A DNA stretch of 64,000 bases from Streptomyces venezuelae (GTDB lineage Bacteria > Actinomycetota > Actinomycetes > Streptomycetales > Streptomycetaceae): NCBI RefSeq assembly GCF_008642315.1, contig NZ_CP029192.1:806001-870000 (forward strand). The letters run 5' to 3'. The position numbers and the translations under genes were made by a program. The notes under the pieces are model-generated. The model was not told the DNA's origin. It saw nothing but the letters and a program-made list of their open reading frames with translations, and did no database searches. The stretch's first letter is position 1. Every line of letters begins with the position of its first letter. This document shows, piece by piece, positions 11,222 through 24,705 of the stretch.

Positions 11222-12481
11222 TCACTGTGGGCGACGGCCGGATCGGACCGTGTCGGCGAGCAGCACTCCATCGAGATCGCGGTCGAGGTCGCGGGCGCGG
11301 TCGAGCGCGTTGTCGGGGTCGCGGCCGGGCATGTCCTCCGGGTCGCGGCCGGGCGTGTCCTCGGGGTCGCGGTCCCCTTCTCGTACGACATCCCAGCCTC
11401 CGGCGTCGAGCACGGCCACGAGGCGGTCGGCGGTGCGCGCCGGAACGCCGAAGCGTACGGCGAACCCCGAGAGGGCCGGGACGCCCGCGGGGCCCACGCT
11501 CTCGACACAGGCGTCGTCCGCGGCCACCCCCGCCTCCGCCGCGGCGGCGAGCAGCCGCGCCAGCTCTCCGGGGCGGTCCGCGACGGCGACCCGCACCCGA
11601 GAGCCCCCGGACGCCCCGCCGTGCCGGGTGTCCGGGATCTCCGCGAGGCCGGAGATGCCCCGGTCGAGGAGGTCCACGAGCGTGCGCATGCCGTGGTCGC
11701 GCCCGCTGTCGCCGGGCCTGGCGAGCGCGTCCAGCGCCGGCACGAGCCGGGAGAGGTCCGTGTGCAGGTCCTTCAGGACGCCGGCGATCGCCGGGGCGTT
11801 GGCCTGCAGGATGTCGCCCCAGAGCCGCGAGTCGCCGCCCGCGATACGGGTGGCGTCGCGCAGGCCCTGTCCGGCGAGGCTCGGCAGGTCGGCCGGGCCC
11901 TCGCGCAGCCTCGCGGCCATCAGACTGGCCATCAAGTGAGGCACGTGGGAGGTCACTGCCACCGCGGCGTCGTGATCCCGGCTGTGCATCACGACCGGGA
12001 CGGCCTCGCACAGGGCGACCAGTTCCAGGGCGCGGTCGAAGGCATCGTCGGAGGTCAGCCGGGACGGGGTGAGCACCCAGTTGCGGCCGCGGAAGAGGTC
12101 GGCACGGGCGGCGAGGGGGCCGGAGCGCTCGCGGCCCGCGAGCGGATGCCCGCCGATGTAGCGGTGCGGGTCGGGGGCGCGGCTCAGGGCGGCCCGCTCG
12201 GGGCCCGCCTTCACCGACGCCACGTCGGTGTACGTCGCGGCGAGCCCGCGCTCCTGCGCCTCGGCGAGCACGGCGCCCACCTGGCTGGGCGGGACGGCGA
12301 TCACGGCCAGGTCCACCGGTTCCCCCGGGACGTCCGCGATGCCGGCGCCGAGGGCGGCGGCGGTGCGGGCCGCGGCGGGGTCGCGGTCGGCGAGGAACAC
12401 CGTGACGCCGTGCCGGCTCACCGCCAGGGCGACGGAGGTCCCGATCAGGCCCGTGCCGATGACGGCCATGGTGCGCATCAC
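11222..12481 (-). CDS. Prephenate dehydrogenase
   Basis: NAD-dependent prephenate dehydrogenase of 419 residues, supplying 4-hydroxyphenylpyruvate (the HmaS substrate) from prephenate. The N-terminal Rossmann motif is VIGTGLIGTS; the catalytic-domain motifs GGHPLAGRERSG and TSHVPHLMA follow. A C-terminal ACT-like segment (RVRVAVADRPGELARLL) suggests allosteric sensing of an aromatic amino acid. The last 40 or so residues are an acidic/basic tail with repeats of DPEDxPGR. A cluster-borne copy is usual in Hpg-producing clusters, where it raises tyrosine-pathway flux. It is transcribed divergently from hmaS from a shared 206-bp region; ATG 12478 is an equivalent start. Confidence 0.93.
   Translation of the reverse strand: MMRTMAVIGTGLIGTSVALAVSRHGVTVFLADRDPAAARTAAALGAGIADVPGEPVDLAVIAVPPSQVGAVLAEAQERGLAATYTDVASVKAGPERAALSRAPDPHRYIGGHPLAGRERSGPLAARADLFRGRNWVLTPSRLTSDDAFDRALELVALCEAVPVVMHSRDHDAAVAVTSHVPHLMASLMAARLREGPADLPSLAGQGLRDATRIAGGDSRLWGDILQANAPAIAGVLKDLHTDLSRLVPALDALARPGDSGRDHGMRTLVDLLDRGISGLAEIPDTRHGGASGGSRVRVAVADRPGELARLLAAAAEAGVAADDACVESVGPAGVPALSGFAVRFGVPARTADRLVAVLDAGGWDVVREGDRDPEDTPGRDPEDMPGRDPDNALDRARDLDRDLDGVLLADTVRSGRRPQ
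11311..11379. repeat. 24-bp tandem repeat in the prephenate dehydrogenase tail
   Basis: About three imperfect 24-bp units (TGTCCTCCGGGTCGCGGCC-type) encode the octapeptides DPEDTPGR, DPEDMPGR and DPDNALDR. The repeat is in frame and outside the catalytic and ACT domains. Confidence 0.7.
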
Positions 12482-14929
<2,448 letters not shown>

Positions 14930-15107
14930 AGGAAATGCGAACGGCCGCCGCGGAATGCCGGAATCGATTCGCCCCGGCACGGAGAAATGCTTCCCCGAAA
15001 CAACCGACCGGCGGCGGCGCGGCGAACAGCGGCACGATTGGCAGTCGGCCGAGAGCGCGGCCTAGAATCGTGGGGTTTGCCCCCGAGCCGCGTACGGAGC
15101 CCCGCCC

Positions 15108-17456
15108 ATGCACAGCCCCCACGATCCGTTCGTACGTGTCCGGGGTGCCGGGGAGCACAATCTGCGGGGTGTCGACGTGGACATTCCGCGCGATGTCCTG
15201 GCCGTCTTCACGGGTGTGTCCGGCTCCGGGAAGTCCTCGCTCGCGTTCGGCACGATCTACGCGGAGGCGCAGCGGCGGTACTTCGAGTCCGTCGCCCCCT
15301 ACGCCCGGCGTCTGATCCATCAGGTGGGAGCGCCGAAGGTCGGCGAGATCACCGGTCTGCCGCCCGCGGTCTCGCTCCAGCAGCGCCGCTCGGCGCCGAC
15401 GTCCCGCTCGTCCGTCGGCACGGTCACCACCCTCTCCAATTCCCTGCGGATGCTCTTCTCGCGTGCGGGCCGCTACCCGGAAGGCGCGGAGCGGCTCGAC
15501 TCGGACGCCTTCTCGCCCAACACGGCGGCCGGCGCCTGCCCCGAGTGCCACGGTCTGGGCCGCGTGCACCGCACCACGGAGGAGCTGCTCGTCCCCGACG
15601 CCTCGCTGTCCATCCGGGACGGCGCCATCGCGGCCTGGCCCGGCGCGTGGCAGGGCAAGAACCTCCGCGACGTGCTCGACGCGCTCGGGTACGACGTGGA
15701 CCGGCCGTGGCGCGAGCTCCCTCAGACGGAGCGCGACTGGATCCTGTTCACGGACGAGCAGCCGGTCGTGACCGTGCACCCGGTGCGCGAGGCGGGCCGC
15801 ATCCACCGCCCCTACCAGGGCACGTACATGAGCGCACGGCGCTATGTCATGAAGACCTTCTCGGACTCCAAGAGCCAGACGCTGCGCACCAAGGCCGAAC
15901 GGTTCCTGGCGAGCGCGCCGTGTCCGGCGTGCGGCGGGAGCAGGCTGCGTCCGGAGGCGATGGCGGTGACGTTCGCGGGCCGCACGATCGCCGAGCTCGC
16001 CGCGCTGCCGCTGTCCGAGCTCGCCGACGCCCTGACCGGGGCGGCGGACACGTCCGAGACGGCGCACGTCCTGACCGAGGACCTGCTCGCCCGCATCGCG
16101 ACCGTCACCGAGCTCGGTCTCGGCTACCTCAGCCCGGACCGCGCCACGCCCACCCTGTCGGCGGGCGAACTGCAACGCCTGCGCCTCGCGACGCAGCTGC
16201 GTTCGGGGCTCTTCGGAGTCGTGTACGTCCTGGACGAGCCGTCGGCGGGACTGCATCCGGCCGACACGGAAGCCCTGTTGACGGTCCTCGACCGGCTCAA
16301 GGCGGCAGGCAACTCGGTCTTCGTCGTGGAGCACCACCTCGATGTCGTACGGCACGCGGACTGGCTCGTCGACGTCGGGCCGCACGCGGGCGAGCACGGC
16401 GGGCGGGTCCTGCACAGCGGCCCGGTGGCGGAGCTCGAAGGCGTCGAGGAGTCGGCGACGGGCCGTTTCCTGTTCGACCGTGCCGCCCCGCCCGTACGTG
16501 AAGTGCGCGCCCCGCAGGGCTGGTTGAAGGTCGGCCCGGTCACCCGGCACAACCTGCGCGGGGTGACGGCGGAGATCCCGCTCGGCGCCTTCACGGCCGT
16601 CACGGGCGTGTCGGGTTCGGGCAAGTCCACGCTCGTCGGTGAGATCACCGAGGACCTGCCGGGAGTCGGGCGGCTGGTCTGCGTCGACCAGAAGCCGATC
16701 GGGCGCACCCCGCGCTCCAACCTCGCCACGTACACCGGGCTCTTCGACGTCGTGCGCAAGGTCTTCGCCGGGACGGACACGGCGAAGGAACGCGGTTACG
16801 GGGTCGGCCGCTTCTCCTTCAACGTGGCGGGCGGCCGCTGTGAGACCTGTCAGGGCGAGGGTTTCGTCAGCGTCGAGCTGCTCTTCCTGCCGAGCACCTA
16901 CGCGCCCTGCCCCGACTGCGCGGGCGCCCGCTACAACCCCGAGACGCTCGAAGTGACGTACCGGGGAAGGAACATCGCGGAGGTGCTCGACCTGACCGTC
17001 GAGGCCGCCGCGGACTTCTTCGCCGACACCCCGGCCGTCGTACGCAGCCTGCGCACGCTCCTCGACGTCGGCCTCGGCTATCTGCGCCTCGGCCAGCCCG
17101 CCACGGAGCTGTCGGGAGGCGAGGCCCAACGCATCAAACTGGCCGGCGAGTTGCAGCGTGTCCGGCGCGGCCACACGCTCTACCTCTTGGACGAGCCCAC
17201 GACGGGCCTGCACCCCGCCGACGTGGAAGTCCTCGTCCACCGTCTGCACGAACTGGTCGACGGCGGCAACTCCGTGGTCGTCGTCGAGCACGACATGGCA
17301 GTCGTCGCGGGCGCGGACCGGGTCATCGACCTCGGACCGGAGGGCGGCGACCGGGGCGGACTCGTGGTGGCGGCGGGCCCACCTACGGAGGTGGCACGCG
17401 CGGAGGGCAGCCGCACCGCGCCGTATCTGGCACGGGCGCTGGCGGGCGGCGCCTGA
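15108..17456 (+). CDS. UvrA-like ABC ATPase (DrrC type)
   Basis: A 782-residue UvrA homologue with two ABC ATPase modules. Walker A motifs GVSGSGKSS (about residue 36) and GVSGSGKST (about 500), two ABC signatures (LSAGELQR, LSGGEAQR) and four Cys pairs for zinc (CPECHG, CPACGG, CETCQG, CPDCAG) are visible. It is about 170 residues shorter than housekeeping UvrA and is close in size to the UvrA-like drug-resistance protein DrrC, so it is likely to lack the UvrB-interaction domain. Its position at the edge of the cluster suggests a self-protection role, but Hpg/Dpg peptides normally act on the cell wall and not on DNA, so its job is uncertain. Confidence 0.9.
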   Translation: MHSPHDPFVRVRGAGEHNLRGVDVDIPRDVLAVFTGVSGSGKSSLAFGTIYAEAQRRYFESVAPYARRLIHQVGAPKVGEITGLPPAVSLQQRRSAPTSRSSVGTVTTLSNSLRMLFSRAGRYPEGAERLDSDAFSPNTAAGACPECHGLGRVHRTTEELLVPDASLSIRDGAIAAWPGAWQGKNLRDVLDALGYDVDRPWRELPQTERDWILFTDEQPVVTVHPVREAGRIHRPYQGTYMSARRYVMKTFSDSKSQTLRTKAERFLASAPCPACGGSRLRPEAMAVTFAGRTIAELAALPLSELADALTGAADTSETAHVLTEDLLARIATVTELGLGYLSPDRATPTLSAGELQRLRLATQLRSGLFGVVYVLDEPSAGLHPADTEALLTVLDRLKAAGNSVFVVEHHLDVVRHADWLVDVGPHAGEHGGRVLHSGPVAELEGVEESATGRFLFDRAAPPVREVRAPQGWLKVGPVTRHNLRGVTAEIPLGAFTAVTGVSGSGKSTLVGEITEDLPGVGRLVCVDQKPIGRTPRSNLATYTGLFDVVRKVFAGTDTAKERGYGVGRFSFNVAGGRCETCQGEGFVSVELLFLPSTYAPCPDCAGARYNPETLEVTYRGRNIAEVLDLTVEAAADFFADTPAVVRSLRTLLDVGLGYLRLGQPATELSGGEAQRIKLAGELQRVRRGHTLYLLDEPTTGLHPADVEVLVHRLHELVDGGNSVVVVEHDMAVVAGADRVIDLGPEGGDRGGLVVAAGPPTEVARAEGSRTAPYLARALAGGA

Positions 17457-17555
17457 TCCGAACGGGGCCGAGCGCTGCCGGCCGGGACCGCAGCACCTCC
17501 GCACAGGGCCGAAACGGCGCCTTGTGGCGAACGGCGGGCCCGGCCGATCCTGACG

Positions 17556-17567
17556 CAACACGTGTTG
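17556..17567. promoter_or_regulatory. Palindrome CAACACGTGTTG, LacI-type operator
   Basis: A perfect 12-bp palindrome, with a further CGTGTTG half-site 7 bp away at 17574-17580. It lies about 70 bp upstream of the lacI fragment. LacI-family regulators bind such sites and commonly control their own gene. The site is a remnant of the broken sugar operon. Confidence 0.6.
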
Positions 17568-17637
17568 TCAACTCGTGTTGCCCACCTGCCAGTCAGCAGG
17601 TTCTGGTGCACGCCCACCCGCACGCGGGAGGCCCCGC

Positions 17638-17842
17638 ATGGCGACGAGACTGGACGTGGCGCGGCTCGCGGGCACATCGCCCTCGGTCGTCAGCTACGTG
17701 GTGAACAACGGGCCGCGGTCCGTCGCGCCCGCCACGAGGGAGCGCGTCCTCGCGGCCGTCCGGGCGCTCGACTACCGGCCGAACGGAGTCGCCAGGTCGC
17801 TGCGCATGCGCCACACGATGACGCTCGGCCTGGTCGTGCCGG
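17638..17842 (+). pseudogene. LacI-family regulator, N-terminal fragment
   Basis: The first 68 or so residues encode an intact LacI-type DNA-binding head ([21 protein letters not shown], hinge [24 protein letters not shown]). The sequence then switches abruptly to an RbsA-like sequence in another reading frame at about 17843. The sugar-binding domain (about 270 residues) is gone. Translation would continue in the LacI frame to 18360, giving a meaningless tail. The ATG follows GGGAGG. If expressed, the product would have a DNA-binding head without an effector domain. Confidence 0.85.
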
Positions 17843-18442
17843 AGCCTGCTCACGGAGGACCGCAAGCGGCAGGGGCTGGTCCTCGACCTGTCCCTCGCGG
17901 CGAACGTGACGCCGGCCGCGACCGGGCGGGTGTCACGGGCGGGGCTGCTGCGGCGGCGTGCGGAGGACCGGATCGCGCGCGGGACGGTCGAGCGGCTGCG
18001 GGTACGGACGCCCGGGGTGCGCGCCGTCGTCCGTACGCTGTCCGGCGGCAATCAGCAGAAGGTCGTCCTCGGCCGCTGGCTCCTCGCCGGTACCGACGTG
18101 CTGGTGGTGGACGAGCCGACGCGCGGGATCGACGTGGGCGCGCGGTACGAGATCCACCAGCAGCTCGTCGACCTCGCCGCCGACGGCAAGGCGCTCCTGG
18201 TCGTCTCCTCCGACCTGCCGGAGCTGATGGGCATCTGCGACCGCCTGCTCGTCTTCTCGCGGGGCCGCGTGGCGGGCGAGGTGGCCCGCGCCGACTTCGA
18301 CAGCTCGCACATCCTGGAGCTGGCGTACTCCGGATACACGAACGGTACGACTGCCGCTGACGGTACGACCCACACGGACGGCACGACGGGCACGGACGGC
18401 ACGACCGGGACGACCGGCACGACGAAGGGGGCCCGCGCGTGA
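17843..18442 (+). pseudogene. RbsA-type sugar ABC ATPase, C-terminal fragment
   Basis: This frame encodes the last 200 or so residues of a ribose-type double ATPase: [12 protein letters not shown], the signature [14 protein letters not shown], Walker [14 protein letters not shown] and the switch-region SSDLPELMG. About 300 N-terminal residues are missing and no start codon or ribosome site of its own is evident. One deletion between a lacI gene and an adjacent rbsA gene explains the junction. The end has a tail of DGTT repeats (18343-18430). The stop overlaps the start of the permease fragment (GTGA), as in an intact operon. Confidence 0.85.
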
Positions 18443-18744
18443 CCTCCGCTCCCCCGTGCCCCATCGACGACCGGTCCACCGTCGGCTCCCTCACCCGCCG
18501 GGCGATGGGCGAGGCCGGCACCGGGATCGCACTGCTCGCCCTCGTGGCGGTCTTCACACTCGCCGCGCCCAAGTTCGCCACGACAGGCAACTTCACCAAC
18601 ATCGCCACCGAGATCACCCTCAACACGATGCTGGCGGTGTGCCTGACCTTCGTGATCCTGGTCGGCGGCATCGACTTGTCGGTGGGCTCGGTGATGGCGC
18701 TCTCCGCGCTCGTCGCGGGCGACGTCCTCACCCGGCTCGGCTGA
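18439..18744 (+). pseudogene. RbsC-type sugar permease, N-terminal fragment
   Basis: Only 101 residues of a ribose-type permease remain, against more than 300 in the family. Two or three membrane segments and the motif GGIDLSVGSVMALSALVAGD are clear. The sequence then ends at a stop after DVLTRLG. The rest of the permease and the binding-protein gene are absent; an acyl-CoA ligase gene begins 23 bp later on the other strand. This is a second deletion end point of the same decayed operon. Confidence 0.85.
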
Positions 18745-18767
18745 TCGCTCCCCGCGCGTTCCGCGGA

Positions 18768-20282
18768 TCACCCGCCCCGGTAGGCGTCCCGCAGCCGCGC
18801 CTTCGCGAGCTTGCCGGTGGGTGTGCGCGGCAGGCTGTCGGTGAAGTCGACGGTGCGCGGGGCCTTGTAGTGCGCGAGCCGTTCGCGAGCGAAGTCGATG
18901 AGCTCGCGCTCCAGTCGCGGGCCCGCCTCCACGCCCCGCTCGACCTGGACGACCGCCTTGACCGCCTCCCCCATCTCGGCGTCGGGCACGCCGACCACCG
19001 CGACGTCGGCGACGGCCGGGTGCAGCACGAGGACGTCCTCCGCCTCCTGCGGGTAGACGTTCACACCACCCGAGATGATCATGAAGGCCTTGCGGTCGGT
19101 GAGGAACAGATAGCCGTCGTCGTCGACATGGCCGATGTCGCCGGTGGTCGTCCAGTTCTCGTGCTCGGGGTGCCGGGCCTCGCGGGTGCGGGCCTCGTCG
19201 CCGTGGTAGCGGAAGGAGGGTTCCTCGCGCTCGAAATAGACCGTGCCGGTCTCGCCGGGCGGCAGGACGCGCCCCTCCTCGTCGCAGATCCGCAGCGTTC
19301 CGAGGAACCCGTCGCGCCCGACGGACCCTGGCTTGCGCAGCCACTCCTCGGGCGAGATGAAGGTGATGCCGTTCCCCTCGGTCGACGAGTAGTACTCGTA
19401 CAGGACCGGCCCCCACCACTCCATCATCCGCCGCTTGACCTCGACGGGGCAGGGCGCGGCGGCGTGGATGGCCGTCTTCATCGACGACAGGTCGTAGCGT
19501 TCGCGCACCTCCATGGGGAGCTTCAACATGCGGACGAACATCGTCGGCACCCACTGGCTGTGCGTCACCCGATGGCGCTGGACCGCCGCGAGGGCCGCCT
19601 CTGCGTCGAAGGACTCCATGAGGACGACGGTGCCGCCGAGCGCGGTCACCACACCGCAGAACCGCAGCGGCGCCGCGTGGTAGATCGGCGCGGGCGAGAG
19701 ATAGACGGTGTCCTCGCCGAAGCCGTACATCGTCTGGAAGACCACCGTGTATGTCGTCGGCTGATCCCGTACGTCCCCTTCGGGAAGCCTCGGTTCGATG
19801 CCTTTGGGACGGCCGGTGGTGCCGGAGGAGTAGAGCATGTCGGTGCCGAGCGGCTGCCGTTCGGGCGGCACGGCTGAGGCGGCGTCCAGTGCCTTCTCGT
19901 ACGATCCGTCGTCGAGCCCGAGCACGAGCGACGGTCCTCCCGCCAACTCCCTCACCCTCCGGCCCAGTTCGTCGAGCGAGCCGGAGACGACGAGCGCGCC
20001 CGCGCCGCAGTCGCGCACGATGTACGCCGCCTCGTCCGCCCTCAAGTGGTGGTTGACGGCGGTGAGATAGAGCCCGGAGCGCATGGCCGCCCAGTAGACC
20101 TCCAGGGCGCGCGGGTCGTTGTCGCAGAGCAGGGCGAGGTGATCACCCCGGCGCAGACCCGCGGCCCGCAGATGATCCGCGAGCCGCAGGGAACGATCTT
20201 CGAGTTGTCCGTAGCCGATGGCCCGTGTGCCGTCGGCGGTGACGACGGCCGGCCTGGCGGGGTCGTACGCTCCCGGATACAT
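18768..20282 (-). CDS. Acyl-CoA ligase (AMP-forming)
   Basis: A 504-residue member of the adenylate-forming family that activates a carboxylic acid as acyl-AMP and then acyl-CoA. The P-loop-like motif LYSSGTTGRPKG, the YYSSTEGNG substrate loop, the TTGDIGHVDDDGYLFLTDR hinge and the C-terminal catalytic Lys in PRTPTGKLAKARLR are all present. It resembles long-chain or cyclohexanecarboxylate-type FadD proteins; the substrate is not predictable. It stands alone, divided from the sdh operon upstream by about 40 bp on the same strand. No link to the Hpg/Dpg cluster is evident. Confidence 0.9.
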   Translation of the reverse strand: MYPGAYDPARPAVVTADGTRAIGYGQLEDRSLRLADHLRAAGLRRGDHLALLCDNDPRALEVYWAAMRSGLYLTAVNHHLRADEAAYIVRDCGAGALVVSGSLDELGRRVRELAGGPSLVLGLDDGSYEKALDAASAVPPERQPLGTDMLYSSGTTGRPKGIEPRLPEGDVRDQPTTYTVVFQTMYGFGEDTVYLSPAPIYHAAPLRFCGVVTALGGTVVLMESFDAEAALAAVQRHRVTHSQWVPTMFVRMLKLPMEVRERYDLSSMKTAIHAAAPCPVEVKRRMMEWWGPVLYEYYSSTEGNGITFISPEEWLRKPGSVGRDGFLGTLRICDEEGRVLPPGETGTVYFEREEPSFRYHGDEARTREARHPEHENWTTTGDIGHVDDDGYLFLTDRKAFMIISGGVNVYPQEAEDVLVLHPAVADVAVVGVPDAEMGEAVKAVVQVERGVEAGPRLERELIDFARERLAHYKAPRTVDFTDSLPRTPTGKLAKARLRDAYRGG

Positions 20283-20323
20283 GGTCCGAAGCTACGCGCC
20301 CCCCGCGACGGGTGGAACCGTGC

Positions 20324-21066
20324 CTACCGGCTGACCTTCCGGTTGGCCCGGAGCCACTCCTTGTTCATGCCGGTGATGGAGAAGAGGGGGATGCCCTTGG
20401 GGCAGGCGGTGGCGCATTCGCCGGTGAGGGTGCAGCCGCCGAAGCCTTCGGAGTCCATCTGGGCGACCATGTCCAGGACGCGGGTCTCGCGTTCGGGTGC
20501 GCCCTGTGGCAGGACGTTGAGGTGGTTGACCTTGGCGGAGGTGAACAGCATCGCGGAGCCGTTGGGGCAGGCCGCCACGCAGGCGCCGCAGCCGATGCAC
20601 TCGGCGTGTTCGAAGGCGTAGTCGGCGTCCGGCTTGGGCACCGGTGCGGCGTGGGCCTCGGGGGCGGAGCCGGTGTTGGCGCTGATGTAGCCGCCGGACT
20701 GGATGATCCGGTCGAAGGAGGAGCGGTCCACCACCAGGTCCTTGACGACGGGGAAGGCCGCCGCGCGCCAGGGCTCGATGTCGATGGTGTCGCCGTCGCG
20801 GAAGGAGCGCATGTGCAGCTGGCAGGTGGTGGTGCGCTCGGGGCCGTGCGCGTCGCCGTTGATGACCAGCGAGCAGGCGCCGCAGATGCCTTCGCGGCAG
20901 TCGTGGTCGAAGGCGACGGGGTCCTCGCCCTGGACGATGAGGGTCTCGTTGAGGGTGTCGAGCATTTCGAGGAAGGACATGTCGGAGGAGATGCCGTCCA
21001 CCTGGTAGGTGGACATCGCTCCGTCGGCGTCGGCGTTCTTCTGGCGCCAGACGCGCAGGGTGAGCT

Positions 21067-21070
<4 letters not shown>
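20324..21070 (-). CDS. sdhB: Succinate dehydrogenase iron-sulfur subunit
   Basis: A 248-residue iron-sulfur subunit passing electrons from the flavoprotein to the membrane quinone. The [2Fe-2S] ligands lie in CREGICGAC with a distal Cys in RTTTC, the [4Fe-4S] ligands in [12 protein letters not shown], and the [3Fe-4S] ligands in the [14 protein letters not shown] region. The ATG at 21070 overlaps the sdhA stop as ATGA. Third gene of the leftward sdhCAB operon. Confidence 0.95.
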
Positions 21071-23016
<1,946 letters not shown>

Positions 23017-23724
23017 CTAGCTCACCACTCCGGTCATGACACCCACGGGAACAGAAACGAAACCGACCGTCAGCACCAACGCGAGCCCATTGGCGAGGGG
23101 CTTGAGGACGCGGTCGCGGGTCGCGGTGCCGACGCCCAGGGTCTGCGCGGCGCTCCAGAGTCCATGCCGCACATGGAAGCCGACGGCGACCACGGCGACG
23201 ATGTAGACGACGTTGCTGTACCAGGTGGAGAAGGTGTCGATGACGTTCTGGTACGGCTTCAGGTGCTCGTAGTCGCCGGGGTGCACGGTGCCGGTCGTCA
23301 GGTCGAGGATGTGCCAGACGATGAAGAGGGCGATGATGATGCCGCCCCAGCGCATGGTGCGGGTCGCGAAGCTCGCCTCGCGCCGCTTGTGCACGTACTG
23401 GGTGGGGCGCGCCTTGATGTCGCGGCGGCTCAACTGGTACGCGCAGACGCCGTGCGCCACCACGGAGACGACGAGCACGACGCGGAACAGCCAGAGTGAC
23501 CACTCGTAGTGCATGACGGGCTCGCCGAGGGTGCGGAGCCAGTGCGCGTAGTGGTTGATCTCCGCGGGGCCGAAGAAGATCTTCAGGTTCCCGATCATGT
23601 GCAGGAACAGGTAGAGCAGCATGATCAAGCCGCTGACCGCCATCACCGTCTTCTTGCCGATGGTGGAGTCCCAGAGCGTGCGGGGCGTGGACGGCCGTTT
23701 GTCCGTCCGGGTTGCCAGAGCCAT
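23017..23724 (-). CDS. sdhC: Succinate dehydrogenase cytochrome b558-type subunit
   Basis: A 235-residue integral membrane subunit with five predicted helices and the conserved haem-ligand His residues (LFLHMIGNLK, VVAHGVCAY, VWHILDL, GFHVRHGLWS), as in the b558 family. It anchors SdhAB and passes electrons to menaquinone. First gene of sdhCAB; the promoter lies in the 95-bp gap to the divergent LysR gene, which holds two inverted repeats. Confidence 0.94.
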   Translation of the reverse strand: MALATRTDKRPSTPRTLWDSTIGKKTVMAVSGLIMLLYLFLHMIGNLKIFFGPAEINHYAHWLRTLGEPVMHYEWSLWLFRVVLVVSVVAHGVCAYQLSRRDIKARPTQYVHKRREASFATRTMRWGGIIIALFIVWHILDLTTGTVHPGDYEHLKPYQNVIDTFSTWYSNVVYIVAVVAVGFHVRHGLWSAAQTLGVGTATRDRVLKPLANGLALVLTVGFVSVPVGVMTGVVS

Positions 23725-23762
23725 GCCAGCGACGCTACGGCCGAAGGTCCCGATCGGTCCAA

Positions 23763-23799
23763 GAGATGGTTCGGCTCATCTCCATAGCCCGGTCCTATG
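23763..23799. promoter_or_regulatory. Two adjacent inverted repeats, LysR-type operator region
   Basis: GAGATG-N8-CATCTC (23763-23782) is directly followed by CATAG-N7-CTATG (23783-23799). Both lie between divergent sdhC and the LysR gene, 21-57 bp upstream of the LysR ATG. LysR-type regulators usually bind such dyads next to their own divergent promoter. The binding itself is inferred. Confidence 0.6.
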
Positions 23800-23819
23800 A
23801 AAGCCCGTACCCTCAGGGT

Positions 23820-24695
23820 ATGCAGTTCCAGCAGCTCCACTACTTCGTGGCCGTCGCCGAGACCCGGCACTTCACGCGGGCCGCGGAGGAGGTCCACGTC
23901 TCCCAGCCCTCCCTCTCGCAGCAGATCCGGGCACTGGAGAAGGAACTGGGCGCCGAGCTCTTCAGCAGGGCGCGCGGCAACATCACGCTCACCGACGCGG
24001 GCGAGGCGCTGCTGCCCCTGGCACGCCGGATCCTCGCCGACGCGGACACGGCCCGCATCGAAGTGCAGGAACTGGCGCAGCTGCGGCGCGGCCGGATCAG
24101 GCTCGGCGCGACACCGAGCGTGTGCACGGGCCTGCTCCCCGACGTCCTGCGCGCCTTCCACGACCGCCACCCCGGCATCCAGCTCCTCATCGAGGAGGGC
24201 GGCTCGCACGACCTCGTCCGCGAACTGGCACGCGGCGCCCTGGACCTGGCGCTGGTCGTTCTCCCCCTCCCCTCCCCCTCACCGGCCCTGACCACCCTCG
24301 AACTGCTCCGCGAGGACCTGGTGGTGGTCTCCGCACCCGGCTCGCGCTCCCTCGGCAACACGGTCCGCATCGCCGACCTCCAGGGCGAACGCCTCGTGAT
24401 GTTCCGGCACGGCTACGACCTGCGGGAACTCACCGTCTCCGCCTGCCGCGCCGAGGGCTTCGAGCCCGAGTTCGCGGTGGAGGGCGGCGAAATGGACGCG
24501 GTACTCGGCTTCGTCCGCGCGGGCCTCGGCGTGGCGGTGGTCCCCCGCATGGTCGCGGAACGCTCGGGCCCCGACCTCCGCATGACCCCCCTGGCCAAAC
24601 CGAGCCTCCACCGCACCATCGCCCTGGCCCACCGCAGCGACGTGGCACCACCGCGGGCGGCCCGGGAACTCCAGCGGATGCTGCTGGAGCACTGA
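23820..24695 (+). CDS. LysR-family regulator, divergent from sdhCAB
   Basis: A 291-residue LysR-type regulator. The N-terminal winged helix-turn-helix (MQFQQLHYFVAVAETRHFTRAAEEVHVSQPSLSQQIRALE) is followed by a two-lobe effector domain with the usual GLGVAVVPRMV near the end. ATG 23820 is chosen because it gives the canonical LysR start; upstream in-frame codons add nothing conserved. It is divergent from sdhC and so is the natural candidate to control the sdh operon in response to a small metabolite. The effector is unknown. Confidence 0.93.
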   Translation: MQFQQLHYFVAVAETRHFTRAAEEVHVSQPSLSQQIRALEKELGAELFSRARGNITLTDAGEALLPLARRILADADTARIEVQELAQLRRGRIRLGATPSVCTGLLPDVLRAFHDRHPGIQLLIEEGGSHDLVRELARGALDLALVVLPLPSPSPALTTLELLREDLVVVSAPGSRSLGNTVRIADLQGERLVMFRHGYDLRELTVSACRAEGFEPEFAVEGGEMDAVLGFVRAGLGVAVVPRMVAERSGPDLRMTPLAKPSLHRTIALAHRSDVAPPRAARELQRMLLEH

Positions 24696-24705
24696 GAGGC
24701 TCCGG

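Noticed and set aside
18343..18430. DGTT-type repeats at the end of the RbsA fragment as a mobile-element scar
   Set aside because: They are in frame and look like slippage expansion of a coding tail; no inverted ends or target duplications were seen.
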